DNA of 64,000 nt from Eukaryota sp. TZLM1-RC (GCA_040285825.1 JAUPSS010000004.1:3913658-3977657), one strand, 5' to 3'. Shown: positions 23,545 to 35,092, numbered from the stretch's first letter. Made by a program: numbers and translations. Notes: generated from the letters alone by a model not told the origin.

Positions 23545-24990
23545 CCAAGTCGGAGTACGGAAATGAAAAACCGCAGAAGGTTGCTCAGGTTGGAAGATCA
23601 GATTTTTGGGTCTGGTTTCAAACTTCAGATTTTCCAATTTTGACATTGGAATTTTACCAACCCTTAATGCAATTAATTTTGGTTTTTGCTTTCCTGTTTT
23701 TCTGCATGTGTTTTGTATATGGCAACGGTAACGCTAATTTCTGTACGATTATCATTCTTTTGATTAGATTAGTATTTCTTTCAAAATTTTTGAGCTTTAT
23801 GCATCATTGAAACCAATGTTCATGTCATTGATCTGATTTAAATTCTATTGTTGATAATCCTTTTTGCAATTGTTGTGACAATTTATACATGGTTATCTTG
23901 CCTTTAAAAAAATCGAAACGAATGGCGCAATTTACAGGAGAAGTTTTCAATTTATGAATAGCACCACTGGTTTTTGATCACATTTTTTTGGTGTAAAAAC
24001 ATTGTTGCGTGAACTTTTACATTGATAAAAGAAAAATTATTTTACTTTTGTTATTTGACAGAAACAAAAAATAAATTTTTAAAAAAATTTACAGTTTCAC
24101 TTTCATTTTGAATGTATTCTAAAAACAGATATCATTTTTTGACTTGAATCAAAAGGTGATCGTTTGTAAAAAGGCAACGGTAACGCTATTTTTCTGCACG
24201 ATTATCATTCTTTTTGATTAGGTCAGTATCTTTTTTCAAAATTTATGAGCTTTATACATCATTAAAACCAATGTTCATGTCATTCATTTGATTTGAATTC
24301 CTTTGTTGATAATCTTTTTACAACATTTGCGACAATTTATACATGGTTATCTTGCCTTTGAAAAATGGGAAACGAATGGCGCATTTTTACAAGAGAAGTT
24401 TTTCAAGTTTATAAATACAGCATGTGTTCTTGATCACATTTTGGTGTAGAAAAACATTGTTGCATGAACTTTTTACATTGATAAAGAAAAATTATTTTAC
24501 TTTTTGTTATTTCACAGAAACAAAAATAAATTCCAAAAGAAATTTACAATTTCACTTTCATTTTGAATGTATTCTAGAAACAGATATCGTTTGTTTGATT
24601 TGAATCAAAAGGTGATCGTTTGTATATGGCAACGGTAACGCTATTTTCTGCACGATTATCATTCTTTTGATTAGGTCAGTATCTTTTTCAAAATTTATGA
24701 GCTTTATACATCATTAAAACCAATGTTCATGTCATTCATTTGATTTGAATTCCTTTGTTGATAATCTTTTTACAACATTTGCAACAATTTATACATGGTT
24801 ATCTTGCCTTTGAAAAAATGGAAACGAATGGCGCATTTTACAAGAGAAGTTTTCAAGTTTATAAATACAACATGTGTTCTTGATCACATTTTTGGTGTAA
24901 AAAAACATTGTTGCGTGAACTTTTACATTGATAAAGAAATTTTTCTTTTTTTTATTAAACATAAATTTTATTATTTTTTATTTATATAAA
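23545..24990 (+). repeat. Ele-A 3' fragment plus three RepB units (about 455 bp each)
   Basis: Positions 23545-23700 are the Ele-A end (GGTTTCAAACTTCAGATTTT). RepB units then begin near 23717, 24171 and 24628, each opening with GGCAACGGTAACGCTA. A-run lengths differ from the mirror copy at 39915-41305. The last unit ends in TTTTATTAAACATAAAT, against the tail of retrotransposon A. Confidence 0.85.
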
Positions 24991-25013
24991 GAATCAAATA
25001 AAAACAAAACAAA

Positions 25014-26582
25014 CTAAAACACATAAGAAACTAAATTCTCCACGCCAACTCTTGATGAATCCTTATAAAGTTTAGACATCATTAAACTCAAGTACTTGGG
25101 AACACTTCTGTACAAAGCGAAAATGATACGATTTTTTTCCATAAATTCTCTGCAAAATTCTTACCACTTGAACGACATAAATTACCAAAATCATTGATGA
25201 AATTCATGGCGGATTGTCCAATGTTGCCAAAAATCGAAAAGGCAAAAGGAACAAACGAAAACTTCGAATAAAGGTTCTTATTTAAATCATTTAATATCTC
25301 AGTATATTTATCTCTCTTACGATCTTCAGCCTTGTTTAAATGGCCATTAGTACTAAGTAAAACATCATCGCGATAAACCAAAGCAAAGGGATCAACTGTA
25401 GTGAAATCAACAACAACTTGAGAGGAATCCACAAATGGAGCAATTAAATCACCTCGACGTGAATTAAAAAGATTATCATCACTATAATACTTCAACAAAG
25501 GTTCTACTTTGCAACTAAAATTGTAACACTTGAACATCTCATATGTCACATCACGAACGGCATTATGAAGAACTGACCTATATTGGAGAAATTTCTTACA
25601 GCTCACAATATGACGAAAATTGGCAGTAGGTTTTTTGTTACAAATACAATAAGAATTGTCCAAAAGACCACTTGGATACATCCCTAATCTCAACCGCATG
25701 TTTTGTTTCCAAGCTTCATTTGTTAAGTGAAGACCAAATGGCCTTGGTTGCTGAGATATTAAACTAGTACAGTTCTGAATGTTTGCTAAAAAGGCAGCAA
25801 AGACGGGATTATTAATCTTAGTCACACTAAGTCGTTTAGAAAAATCCAGGTCTTCAAAACCAATAAGAACAGACTTCTGTAATTTCACAACAGCAAGATG
25901 AAGGTTGGTGAAAGATCTCGAAGGCACAGCAGGTAAACTTGAAGGAAAACTCCTATTCCAAATATCAACAGGTAGTTCTTGCAATTATTTTTTCAAGAGA
26001 AATTAATAAAGGATGTGATTCATTTAAAGGAATATGATCAAAACGAAGTTTCCATTCAAAAAGAAAATTTTTCATACCACCAATAAAAGCACTTTTGCAT
26101 AAATACTCTGCTTTTGAAAAACCAACTCCACCAAATTTAGGACTAAAAAAATGCATGATAAGGAATTTTTGATGGACAAACTTCTACTAAATTTCCTAAG
26201 AAATTTGTTCTCAAAGTATTGAATTGACGTGCAAAATCATGAGAAATTGTGGGAGATAAAGAACGAAGAAGGTGATTAATTTTTGATCCAAAACACACAT
26301 TTAGGACCGAAAACGCTAAATGTTTGTCAATTTCTAGATCTTCAATAGCCAAAAGTTGCTCTTCGATTTTTTCCAAAATACCTGACAAAATCGATTTAAC
26401 TTTTTCACTATTTCCAAAATAAGATCCAAGAAACCGAATAGCATCTTCCTCGTAATCAACGTATTTGATAAAAGTTTCATTAAATGCCACCTCCGCATGC
26501 TGATTACCAATAATGAAACACTTGGGCAATTTAATGTCTAACCCTATTTGTTTGGCCAGAAAAACAAAATGTTGTAGACCGT
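25014..26582 (-). pseudogene. REL-ENDO retrotransposon A, 5'-truncated (left copy)
   Basis: Three - strand frames (26529-26143, 26156-25965, 25984-25088) are consecutive parts of one ORF split by frameshifts. They run from AKQIGLDIKLPK just after the expected YxDD site, through a thumb with KFGGVGFSKAEYL, to a 298-residue segment. In that segment CIC...RHIVSC (residues 113-129) is a C-x-C-x9-H-x3-C zinc motif. RGD (177-179) is followed after 13 residues by Asp193. KRDKY (223-227) is the Lys/Tyr motif, and FVPFAFSIFGNIG follows. This order matches the restriction-like endonuclease of R2/R4/NeSL-type elements. The copy lacks the RT active site, so it cannot be autonomous. The 5' junction carries a perfect inverted repeat, CCGTGTT-GTA-AACACGG, at about 26578. 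Confidence 0.8.
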
Positions 26583-27410
26583 GTTGTAAACACGGTTGTT
26601 AAACATAAATAAAAAATAAGTTTAAATTTTCATAAATTCGACAAACACTTTTATTGCAAAATCAGTACACAAAACTAGATGCTCTATTGATCAAAAATAC
26701 TGCACCAAAAAAGCTAAAACAATTTGTCATAGTTTTCATTTGAAATCCCCATTTCTTATATGACAAAAAGACTCCACACTTGACAATAAATCTTTGAATT
26801 GTAATATCCATATGAGTGTTTCAAACGCTGTTGAATGTTATTGTGTTTTCACACTTTCTGTGAAAACATGCTTATGCACAAGTGATACAAGGCAGGTTTG
26901 ATACATGAAGAAATGATTTATGTATTCTGTTTCAATGGCAATCTTGAAAACAATAGTGTTGGCAGAAAAGATGATGTATGTACTGAAAAGAATACTGTCC
27001 AGGAAAACTTTATTAGGATAGAGTCTTCATCAAGAAGAAAGTACAACGGTGAAGACATCAAGCCAATCCATGAACAATTGAGATCAAAAGAGTGATTGAG
27101 TCAAACGATACACTTACAATAACCGATAGGTACAAGATTTACGGAATAGAAATCCAAAATGCGCTAGGCAAGGCTGCTGCACTGATGGCAATCGTGATGC
27201 CTACCCTTCTGCCCCGAAGAATCATGGCACTAAGAGTATAATGTGTTTGAAGTTACAGACGCATCCCAAAGTCGGAGTACGGAAATGAGAAAAACCGCAG
27301 AAGGTTGCTCAGGTTGCAAGATCAGATTTTGGGTCTGGTTTCAAACTTCAGATTTTCCAATTTTGACATTGGAATTTTACCAACCCATCATCCAATAGAT
27401 TTTGGTTCTG
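26583..27410 (+). repeat. Ele-A copy 5, directly upstream of rDNA
   Basis: Close match to 20198-20990. The 65-codon frame (26898-27095) and the following RVIESNDTLTITDRYKIYG frame are both present. Homology ends near ACCAACCCATCATCC (about 27380); the sequence afterwards is found only in the two rDNA arms. The copy lies about 0.6 kb before the 18S start and is in the same orientation. Confidence 0.8.
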
Positions 27411-27986
27411 TTGTCCTGTTTTTTGTATAAACACGAATCAAAGTTTACTAGTTATAGCATTTGCTGGTGTTGTTTTACAGTGATGACCATTATGGTCTAA
27501 AATTGTGGATTTTACAAAAAGGTTCTTTGTTTTATACAAATTGATTTAAAATCATCCAAATGAGATCAGACCACAAAAAATGGCGAAACGTGAAATGGGG
27601 GTCAGGGAATGAAAGAAATTTTCATTTTTTTATCCCATTTCGGAAAGTACTTGCTATTTGATCATTTTCAATTGATTGTTTTTAAATAATTTATGAAATT
27701 GTGAAAACAGCTCAATTGTTCATGTTGAACAAAATTTTGGTGTTGTATGTAAGCCTTAATGGAAACATTAAATTTTACTAAACGTGTCGAATTTTATGGG
27801 AAATCATTTTTGATTGAAAATTTAAATTGACACATCAATAAGATTTGATTACATTTATCAGGATGTAATGGATCTTTATGGAAAGCACAAATGATCAACA
27901 TTGATACAATCATATTTGATTGATTTCACAAAAGGTAACATTTATGAACTTTTCTGGTTTTTTAATCGGAATGTTTTATTGTTGAT
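27411..27986 (+). promoter_or_regulatory. rDNA upstream spacer / presumed 5' ETS
   Basis: AT-rich sequence between Ele-A and the 18S 5' end, mirrored at 36876-37450. The pol I promoter and 5' ETS should lie here by position. Pol I promoters are not conserved between lineages and I cannot point to one. No subrepeats or telomere-like runs are visible. Confidence 0.4.
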
Positions 27987-29074
27987 ACCTGGTTGATCCT
28001 GCCAGTAGGCATATGCTTGTCTCAAAGATTAAGCCATGCATGTCTAAGTTCAGGAGTTTTCTCCGAAACAGCGAATGGCTCATTAAATCAGTGATAATTT
28101 ATTTGATAGTACTTACTACTTGGATAACCGTGGTAATTCTAGAGCTAATACATGCAGCAAATACTTCTTTTGAAGTATGCATTTATTAGATACAAAACCA
28201 ATCCTGGCAACAGGTCTTTGGTGAATCATAATAACTATGCTGATCGCATGTCTTCGGACAGCGACATATCATTTAAATCACTGCCCTATCAACTAAATCG
28301 TAAGGTAGTGGCTTACGATGGTGATGACGGGTAACGGGGAATTAGGGTTTGATTCCGGAGAGGAGCCTGAGAAATGGCTACCACATCCAAGGAAGGCAGC
28401 AGGCGCGAAAATTACCCAATCTCATTACGAGGAGGTAGTGACAAAAATAACAATACTGGGCTCTTTTGAGTTCGTAATTGGAATGAGTACAACTGAAAAC
28501 CTTTAACGAGGAGCTACTAGAGGGCAAGTCTGGTGCCAGCAGCCGCGGTAATTCCAGCTCTAGTAGTGTATCTTAAAATTGCTGCGTTTAAATCGTCCGT
28601 AGTTGAATCTCAGAATTTGCGTATCTTCAGGTTTTCCTGTTGGTAAACAGATTCTTCTGTCTGAGGACACTAGTCATTTGCTTCGGCGGTGGCTATTGAA
28701 TTCAGACCGTTTACTTTGAAAAAAATTAGAGTGTTCAAAGCAGGCTTTATGCAATTGAATAACTTAGCATGGAATAATAGAATAGGACTTTGGTTCTGTT
28801 TTTATTGGTTTTGAGAACTAGAGTAATGATTAAAAGGGACAGTTGGGGGCATTAGTACTCCGGTGTCAGAGGTGAAATTCTTGGATTGCCGGATGACTAA
28901 CTACTGCGAAAGCATTTGCCAAAGATGTTCTCATTAATCAAGGTCGAAAGTTGGGGGATCGAAGACGATTAGACACCGTCGTAGTCTCAACCATAAACTA
29001 TGCCGACTAGGGATTAGTAGGCGTTAAATACGACCCTATTAGCACCTTATGGGAAACCATAAGTTCTTGGGTAA

Positions 29075-29133
<59 letters not shown>

Positions 29134-29582
29134 TTGTGGAGCCTGCGGCTTAATCTGACTCAACACGGAGAAACTTACCAGGTCCAGACGTGATAAGGAT
29201 TGACAGATTGATAGCTCTTTCATGATCTTACGGTTAGTGGCGCATGGCCGTTCTTAGTTGGTGGAGTGATTTGTCTGGTTAATTCCGATAACGAACGAGA
29301 TCTAAATTGCTAACTAGTTTTATTCTATTTTCGGATAGTTTGAACTTCTTAGCGAGACTGCTGTGGTTTTACACAGAGGAAGGTTTAGGCAATAACAGGT
29401 CTGTGATGCCCTTAGATGTTCTGGGCCGCACGCGCGCTACAATGGTAGGTACAACGAGTTTGTCCTTAACCGAAAGGTTTGGGTAATCTTGTGAATACCT
29501 ATCTTGACTGGGATAGATCCTTGCAATTATGGGTCTTGAACGAGGAATAACTTGTAAGTGCATGTCATCAGCATGCGCTGAA

Positions 29583-29628
<46 letters not shown>

Positions 29629-29768
29629 GATGTTGAGGTGAAATGTTTGGACTCAATGGGTTAAGCTGCAAAGCAAGACTTGTTGGGAAAATTCAGTGAA
29701 TCTTTGCATCTAGAGGAAGGAGAAGTCGTAACAAGGTATCCGTAGGTGAACCTGCGGATGGATCATTG
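27987..29768 (+). rRNA. 18S (SSU) rRNA, left copy
   Basis: Starts with ACCTGGTTGATCCTGCCAGT and ends at GTAGGTGAACCTGCGGATGG plus ATCATTG, 1782 nt. Universal blocks occur in order: GCCAGCAGCCGCGGTAATTC near 28536, GGTGAAATTCTTGGATTGCC near 28870, AAACTTAAAGGAATTGACGG near 29100 and TACACACCGCCCGTCGC near 29599. No intron interrupts these blocks. Compared with the right copy there are small differences. One G is missing from the conserved GAGAGGGAGCCTGAG word near 28352, an A run near 28442 is one base shorter, and ACAACTGAAAACC near 28490 reads ACAACTTAAAACC in the other copy. These are either errors or pseudogene changes. Confidence 0.97.
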
Positions 29769-29867
29769 TCGTTTGTGAGCTTGGCTTGCCAAGTTTCACT
29801 TTAACTGAAACCTAATACCGAACCAACACTTTTTATTATAAAAACTAATAGTTTCTATGAAACATCC
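29769..29867 (+). other. ITS1 (about 99 bp)
   Basis: Spacer between the 18S 3' end and the 5.8S start. It is short for a eukaryote and AT-rich in its second half. It contains GAGCTTGGCTTGCCAAGTTTC, which can form a small stem. Confidence 0.8.
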
Positions 29868-30028
29868 AACTTTCAGTGATGGATGTCTCGGCTCCTTTAT
29901 CGATGAAGAACGCAGCGAATTGCGATACGTAATGTGAATTGCAGAATCTGTGAATCATCGAAACTTTGAACGCAAATGGTAGTTCTTTAGAGCTTCGGCT
30001 TTATTGAACTATACTTGAATCAGCGTCG
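29868..30028 (+). rRNA. 5.8S rRNA, left copy
   Basis: AACTTTCAGTGATGGATGTC opens the gene. The universal blocks GATGAAGAACGCAGCGAATT, GCAGAATCTGTGAATCATCG and ACTTTGAACGCAAATGG follow. It is about 161 nt; the 3' end is set by homology to the usual length and is uncertain by a few bases. Confidence 0.93.
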
Positions 30029-30188
30029 TCTTTTATTTTTCCATTTCGGATAATTGGAATTGAAGGTTACTTCTTTTCTTAAATAATCAAATATATGATT
30101 GACTTTTATCAACATTTATTGTTGAAGGCAACTTTTACATTAATTGACGACTCATCTCTTTCATATATTGTCTTTTAGACATCATTTC
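30029..30188 (+). other. ITS2 (about 160 bp)
   Basis: Very AT-rich spacer between 5.8S and 28S with several inverted segments, such as CATTTCGGATAATTGGAATTG and the TTGATAAA/TTATC runs, consistent with a folded ITS2. The 5.8S-28S pairing ends were not worked out. Confidence 0.75.
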
Positions 30189-30535
30189 GACCTGATTTCA
30201 AGTAAGATCACCCCCTGGACTTAAGCATATCAATAAGGGGAGGAAAAGAAAATAACTATGATTTCCTTAGTAGCGGCGAGCGAACAGGAAAAAGCTCAAG
30301 ACTGAATCTTTATGATCTATAGATTGTGAAGAGTTGTTGTCTATGGAAACCAGTATTCGGTTCTCGATGTATAAGTCCTTTGGAAAAGGGTATCATGGAA
30401 GGTGAAAATCCTGTAAATGACATCGAAGTAATTGATTCACTACTGATTTTCCGAGAGTCGCGCTGTTTGGGAATGCAGCGTTAAATGTGGGGTAAGTTTC
30501 CCATAAAGCTAAATATAAAAGGAGACCGATAGTTC

Positions 30536-30566
<31 letters not shown>

Positions 30567-31408
30567 TCTGAAGAGAGAGTTAAAAGTACCTGAAATCACT
30601 GAAAGGATAAGCGATTGGAACTTGATATTGATAGCTTCGGCTGTCTTGCGTTGGAGTGATTTTGAAAATTGAGTGATTGTGGGGAAGGTAGCTATAATGA
30701 ACTTCGGTTTATTGTAGTGTTATAGCCTCATAAATTGTTCTTTTTTAAGAATCAGGAATACGGTTTTACCGAGACTCCAACATAAAAGGTTCAATTGTCC
30801 CGATTTGAAACACGGACCAAGGAGTGTATCTCTTCTGCAAGTCGTAGGGTGTAAAAACCTGAAGGCGAAATGAAAGTAATTTTATGAGGGGAAGTTTCGA
30901 CTGCACCCTCAACCAGTCCTTGCAAAGGGATCTGAGTATGAGCAGAATGGATACGACCCGAAAGCCGCTGAACTATGCCTGAATAGGATGAAGCCAGGGG
31001 AAACTCTGGTGGAAGTCCGTAGCGATGTTGACGTGCAAATCACTCGTCAAATTTGGGTATAGGGGCGAAAGACTCATCGAAGCGGCTAGTAGCTGGTTAC
31101 GTTCGAAGTTTCCCCCAGGATAGCTGGAGCTTGTTTTAGTTTTGTCCGGTAAAGCTAATGATTAGAGGTACTAGGGACGCAATGTCCTTAGCCTATTCTC
31201 AAACTTTAAATGGGCAAGATTTGTGATGATACTTAAGTGATCGTTGCAATTGAATAATAGCTCTAAGTGGGCCATTTTTGGTAAGCAGAACTGGCGATGT
31301 GGGATGCTCCAAAAGACATGTTAAGGTGCCTAAGTGTGCACTCATTTAGACCCCAGAAAAGGTGTTGGTTGATATTGACAGCAGGACGGTGGCCATGGAA
31401 GTCGGAAT

Positions 31409-31442
<34 letters not shown>

Positions 31443-31861
31443 TCAACTAGCCCTGAAAATTGATGGCGCTAAAGTGTGCCACCTATACATGTCCATTAAT
31501 TCAATTTATGAGTTAATGTGTAGAACGTCGTGGGGGTTGCGTAGAAGGTTCATTGTGAAATGGACTGGAGCAGCCTCTAGTGCAGATCTTGGTGGTAGTA
31601 GCAAATAAACAAGTTGGAATCTTGTAGACCGAAGTGGAGTAGGGTTCCATGGTAAAGGTATTCTGCCATGGGTTAGTCGGTCCTAAGGCACAGGTTAACT
31701 CTTTGAGAGGGGGCTTTTATAGCTCCGTCCTGTCGAAAGGGAAGCAGGTTAATATTCCTGCACCAACAGTGGGTGTTCGTGGTAACACAATCGAATCTAG
31801 AGATGTCGGGGAGGATCCTGGGAAGAGTTATCTTTTCTTATTAACTGTCTATTGTCCATGG
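30189..31861 (+). rRNA. 28S (LSU) rRNA, left copy, 3'-truncated
   Basis: Begins with GACCTGATTTCAAGTAAGAT and CTTAAGCATATCAATAAG. Conserved LSU blocks continue, including TAGTAGCGGCGAGCGAAC near 30270, ACCGTGAGGGAAAGGTGAAA near 30543, CGAAAGACTCATCGAAGCGG near 31067 and GGGAAGCAGGTTAATATTCC near 31739. It stops at CCATGG 31861, where it is joined to inverted 28S sequence, so about half of the LSU is present. At about 30800 the near-universal CCCGTCTTGAAACACGG reads CCCGATTTGAAACACGG; the right copy has the normal form. Confidence 0.95.
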
Positions 31862-32048
31862 AGAACCGAATACTGGTTTCCATAGACTACAACTCTTCAC
31901 AATCTAATGATCATAAAGATTCAGTCTTGAGCTTTTTCCTGTTCGCTCGCCGCTACTAAGGAAATCATAGTTATTTTCTTTTCCTCCCCTTATTGATATG
32001 CTTAAGTCCAGGGGGTGATCTTACTTGAAATCAGGTCGAAATGATGTC
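31862..32048 (-). rRNA. 28S 5'-end fragment at palindrome centre
   Basis: About 187 bp matching the first part of 28S plus a few bases of ITS2, on the - strand, as in 34497-34683. It contains CTTAAGTCCAGGGGGTGATC and CGCCGCTACTAAGGAAATC. It differs from the arms by small changes (GACTACAACTC for GACAACAACTC, CTAATGATC for CTATAGATC). Both joins are abnormal: to the truncated left 28S at 31861/31862 and to the 28S 3' region at 32048/32049. Confidence 0.9.
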
Positions 32049-32328
32049 TACCCTTTTACCCTTATGTTCTACATGAGATTTCTGTTCTCATTGAGCTCAC
32101 CTTAGGACACCTCCGTTATTATTTTGGAGATGTGCCGCCCCAGCCAAACTCCCCATCTGACAATGTCCTTAAATCCGATCGTATCCGAAGACACTTAAAT
32201 CTTGAAACAGGAAACCTGTTTCGGATTAATTAAGTTAGCAAACCAATGTCAAGAGTCAGGGTGTTTCATTGGCGTAGATAAATCTACTCCCCTGTACGCT
32301 ACACCTCCTGAATCGGTTCACAATATCA

Positions 32329-32366
<38 letters not shown>

Positions 32367-32372
32367 GAATTA

Positions 32373-32408
<36 letters not shown>

Positions 32409-32430
32409 GGTAGGTAGGGACAGTGGGAAC

Positions 32431-32463
<33 letters not shown>

Positions 32464-32464
32464 G

Positions 32465-32509
<45 letters not shown>

Positions 32510-33419
32510 TGTTTACCCGTGCTTGATTGAATCTCTTCACAATGACATTCAGAGCACTGAGCAGAAATCACTTTCTGTCAACACCGTTTCCGGCCATCAG
32601 AAAGCTTTGTTTCGATTAAACAGTCGGGTTCCCTTTGTCCGTTACAGTTCTAGGTTGACCTTTAATTGCATAAAAGTAATCCCAATGGATCAACACCTCG
32701 CATCAACGCAATTGTTGCCAATCACATCAACGCTCAGTGCGTCACCACTAGGGCTCTTACACAAGGCCCCTAGAGCCAATCCTTATCCCGAAGTTACGGA
32801 TCTATTTTGCCGACTTCCCTTACCTACGTTCTTCTATAGACCAGAGGCTACACACCTTGGAGACCTGATGCGGTTATCGGTACGGACAACAATGAAGTGA
32901 TTACTCCTCTAGATTTTCAAGGGCCGTTGAGAATACACCGGACATTACAAAAACGTAATGCTCTTCCTATCTTATATCCACTTCTCCTGTTAAACAGATT
33001 CCATGGACAATAGACAGTTAATAAGAAAAGATAACTCTTCCCAGGATCCTCCCCGACATCTCTAGATTCGATTGTGTTACCACGAACACCCACTGTTGGT
33101 GCAGGAATATTAACCTGCTTCCCTTTCGACAGGACGGAGCTATAAAAGCCCCCTCTCAAAGAGTTAACCTGTGCCTTAGGACCGACTAACCCATGGCAGA
33201 ATACCTTTACCATGGAACCCTACTCCACTTCGGTCTACAAGATTCCAACTTGTTTATTTGCTACTACCACCAAGATCTGCACTAGAGGCTGCTCCAGTCC
33301 ATTTCACAATGAACCTTCTACGCAACCCCCACGACGTTCTACACATTAACTCATAAATTGAATTAATGGACATGTATAGGTGGCACACTTTAGCGCCATC
33401 AATTTTCAGGGCTAGTTGA

Positions 33420-33453
<34 letters not shown>

Positions 33454-34292
33454 ATTCCGACTTCCATGGCCACCGTCCTGCTGTCAATATCAACCAACAC
33501 CTTTTCTGGGGTCTAAATGAGTGCACACTTAGGCACCTTAACATGTCTTTTGGAGCATCCCACATCGCCAGTTCTGCTTACCAAAAATGGCCCACTTAGA
33601 GCTATTATTCAATTGCAACGATCACTTAAGTATCATCACAAATCTTGCCCATTTAAAGTTTGAGAATAGGCTAAGGACATTGCGTCCCTAGTACCTCTAA
33701 TCATTAGCTTTACCGGACAAAACTAAAACAAGCTCCAGCTATCCTGGGGAAACTTCGAACGTAACCAGCTACTAGCCGCTTCGATGAGTCTTTCGCCCCT
33801 ATACCCAAATTTGACGAGTGATTTGCACGTCAACATCGCTACGGACTTCCACCAGAGTTTCCCCTGGCTTCATCCTATTCAGGCATAGTTCAGCGGCTTT
33901 CGGGTCGTATCCATTCTGCTCATACTCAGATCCCTTTGCAAGGACTGGTTGAGGGTGCAGTCGAAACTTCCCCTCATAAAATTACTTTCATTTCGCCTTC
34001 AGGTTTTTACACCCTACGACTTGCAGAAGAGATACACTCCTTGGTCCGTGTTTCAAGACGGGACAATTGAACCTTTTATGTTGGAGTCTCGGTAAAACCG
34101 TATTCCTGATTCTTAAAAAGAACAATTTATGAGGCTATAACACTACAATAAACCGAAGTTCATTATAGCTACCTTCCCACAATCACTCAATTTTCAAAAT
34201 CACTCCAACGCAAGACAGCCGAAGCTATCAATATCAAGTTCCAATCGCTTATCCTTTCAGTGATTTCAGGTACTTTTAACTCTCTCTTCAGA

Positions 34293-34323
<31 letters not shown>

Positions 34324-34672
34324 GAACTATCGGTCTCCTTTTATATTTAGCTTTATGGGAAACTTACCCCACATTTAACGCTGCATTCCCAAACAGCGCG
34401 ACTCTCGGAAAATCAGTAGTGAATCAATTACTTCGATGTCATTTACAGGATTTTCACCTTCCATGATACCCTTTTCCAAAGGACTTATACATCGAGAACC
34501 GAATACTGGTTTCCATAGACAACAACTCTTCACAATCTATAGATCATAAAGATTCAGTCTTGAGCTTTTTTTCCTGTTCGCTCGCCGCTACTAAGGAAAT
34601 CATAGTTATTTTCTTTTCCTCCCCTTATTGATATGCTTAAGTCCAGGGGGTGATCTTACTTGAAATCAGGTC
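32049..34672 (-). rRNA. 28S (LSU) rRNA, right copy, lacks 3' end
   Basis: On the - strand it starts with GACCTGATTTCAAGTAAGAT at 34672 and extends about 2.6 kb. Conserved late blocks appear near its end: GGCATTTGGCTACC (complement) near 32471 and the complement of GGGGAGTTTGGCTGGGGCGG near 32140. It ends at CATAAGGGTAAAAGGGT (complement) at 32049. The last part of a normal LSU, with the sarcin-ricin loop (AGTACGAGAGGAACC), is absent. Positions 32049-33000 are the only part not duplicated in the left arm. It carries the normal CCCGTCTTGAAACACGG word. Confidence 0.95.
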
Positions 34673-34832
34673 GAAATGATGTCTAAAAGACAATATATGA
34701 AAGAGATGAGTCGTCAATTAATGTAAAAGTTGCCTTCAACAATAAATGTTGATAAAAGTCAATCATATATTTGATTATTTAAGAAAAGAAGTAACCTTCA
34801 ATTCCAATTATCCGAAATGGAAAAATAAAAGA
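34673..34832 (-). other. ITS2, right copy
   Basis: Mirror of 30029-30188; essentially the same sequence read on the - strand. Confidence 0.75.
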
Positions 34833-34993
34833 CGACGCTGATTCAAGTATAGTTCAATAAAGCCGAAGCTCTAAAGAACTACCATTTGCGTTCAAAGTTT
34901 CGATGATTCACAGATTCTGCAATTCACATTACGTATCGCAATTCGCTGCGTTCTTCATCGATAAAGGAGCCGAGACATCCATCACTGAAAGTT
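34833..34993 (-). rRNA. 5.8S rRNA, right copy
   Basis: Reverse-strand match to 29868-30028, with all universal 5.8S blocks intact. About 161 nt. Confidence 0.93.
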
Positions 34994-35092
34994 GGATGTT
35001 TCATAGAAACTATTAGTTTTTATAATAAAAAGGGTTGGTTCGGTATTAGGTTTCAGTTAAAGTGAAACTTGGCAAGCCAAGCTCACAAACGA
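34994..35092 (-). other. ITS1, right copy
   Basis: Mirror of 29769-29867. One difference is AAAAAGGGTTGG here, where the left copy complement has AAAAAGTGTTGG. Confidence 0.8.

Larger units (their letters stand above)
22449..31861 (+). repeat. Left arm of rDNA palindrome (about 9.4 kb)
   Basis: This pairs with 33001-42421 in inverted orientation. Matching coordinates sum to about 64862 all along: 18S starts 27987 and 36875, satellite fragments 23544 and 41306, RepB units, and outer ends 22449 and 42421. Offsets wander by only a few bases, mainly from homopolymer length. The arm contains retrotransposon B 3' half, a satellite fragment, RepB units, retrotransposon A, Ele-A, 18S, 5.8S and partial 28S. 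It ends at CCATGG, 31856-31861. Confidence 0.95.

Noticed and set aside
28000-31800. Group I or II intron in rDNA
   Set aside because: Conserved SSU and LSU blocks follow each other at expected distances with no extra insert.
31297-33565. Protein-like frames of 71-125 codons within 28S and in 18S (28152-29671, 35190-36710)
   Set aside because: They lie entirely inside rRNA genes and are mirrored in both arms because the rRNA is.
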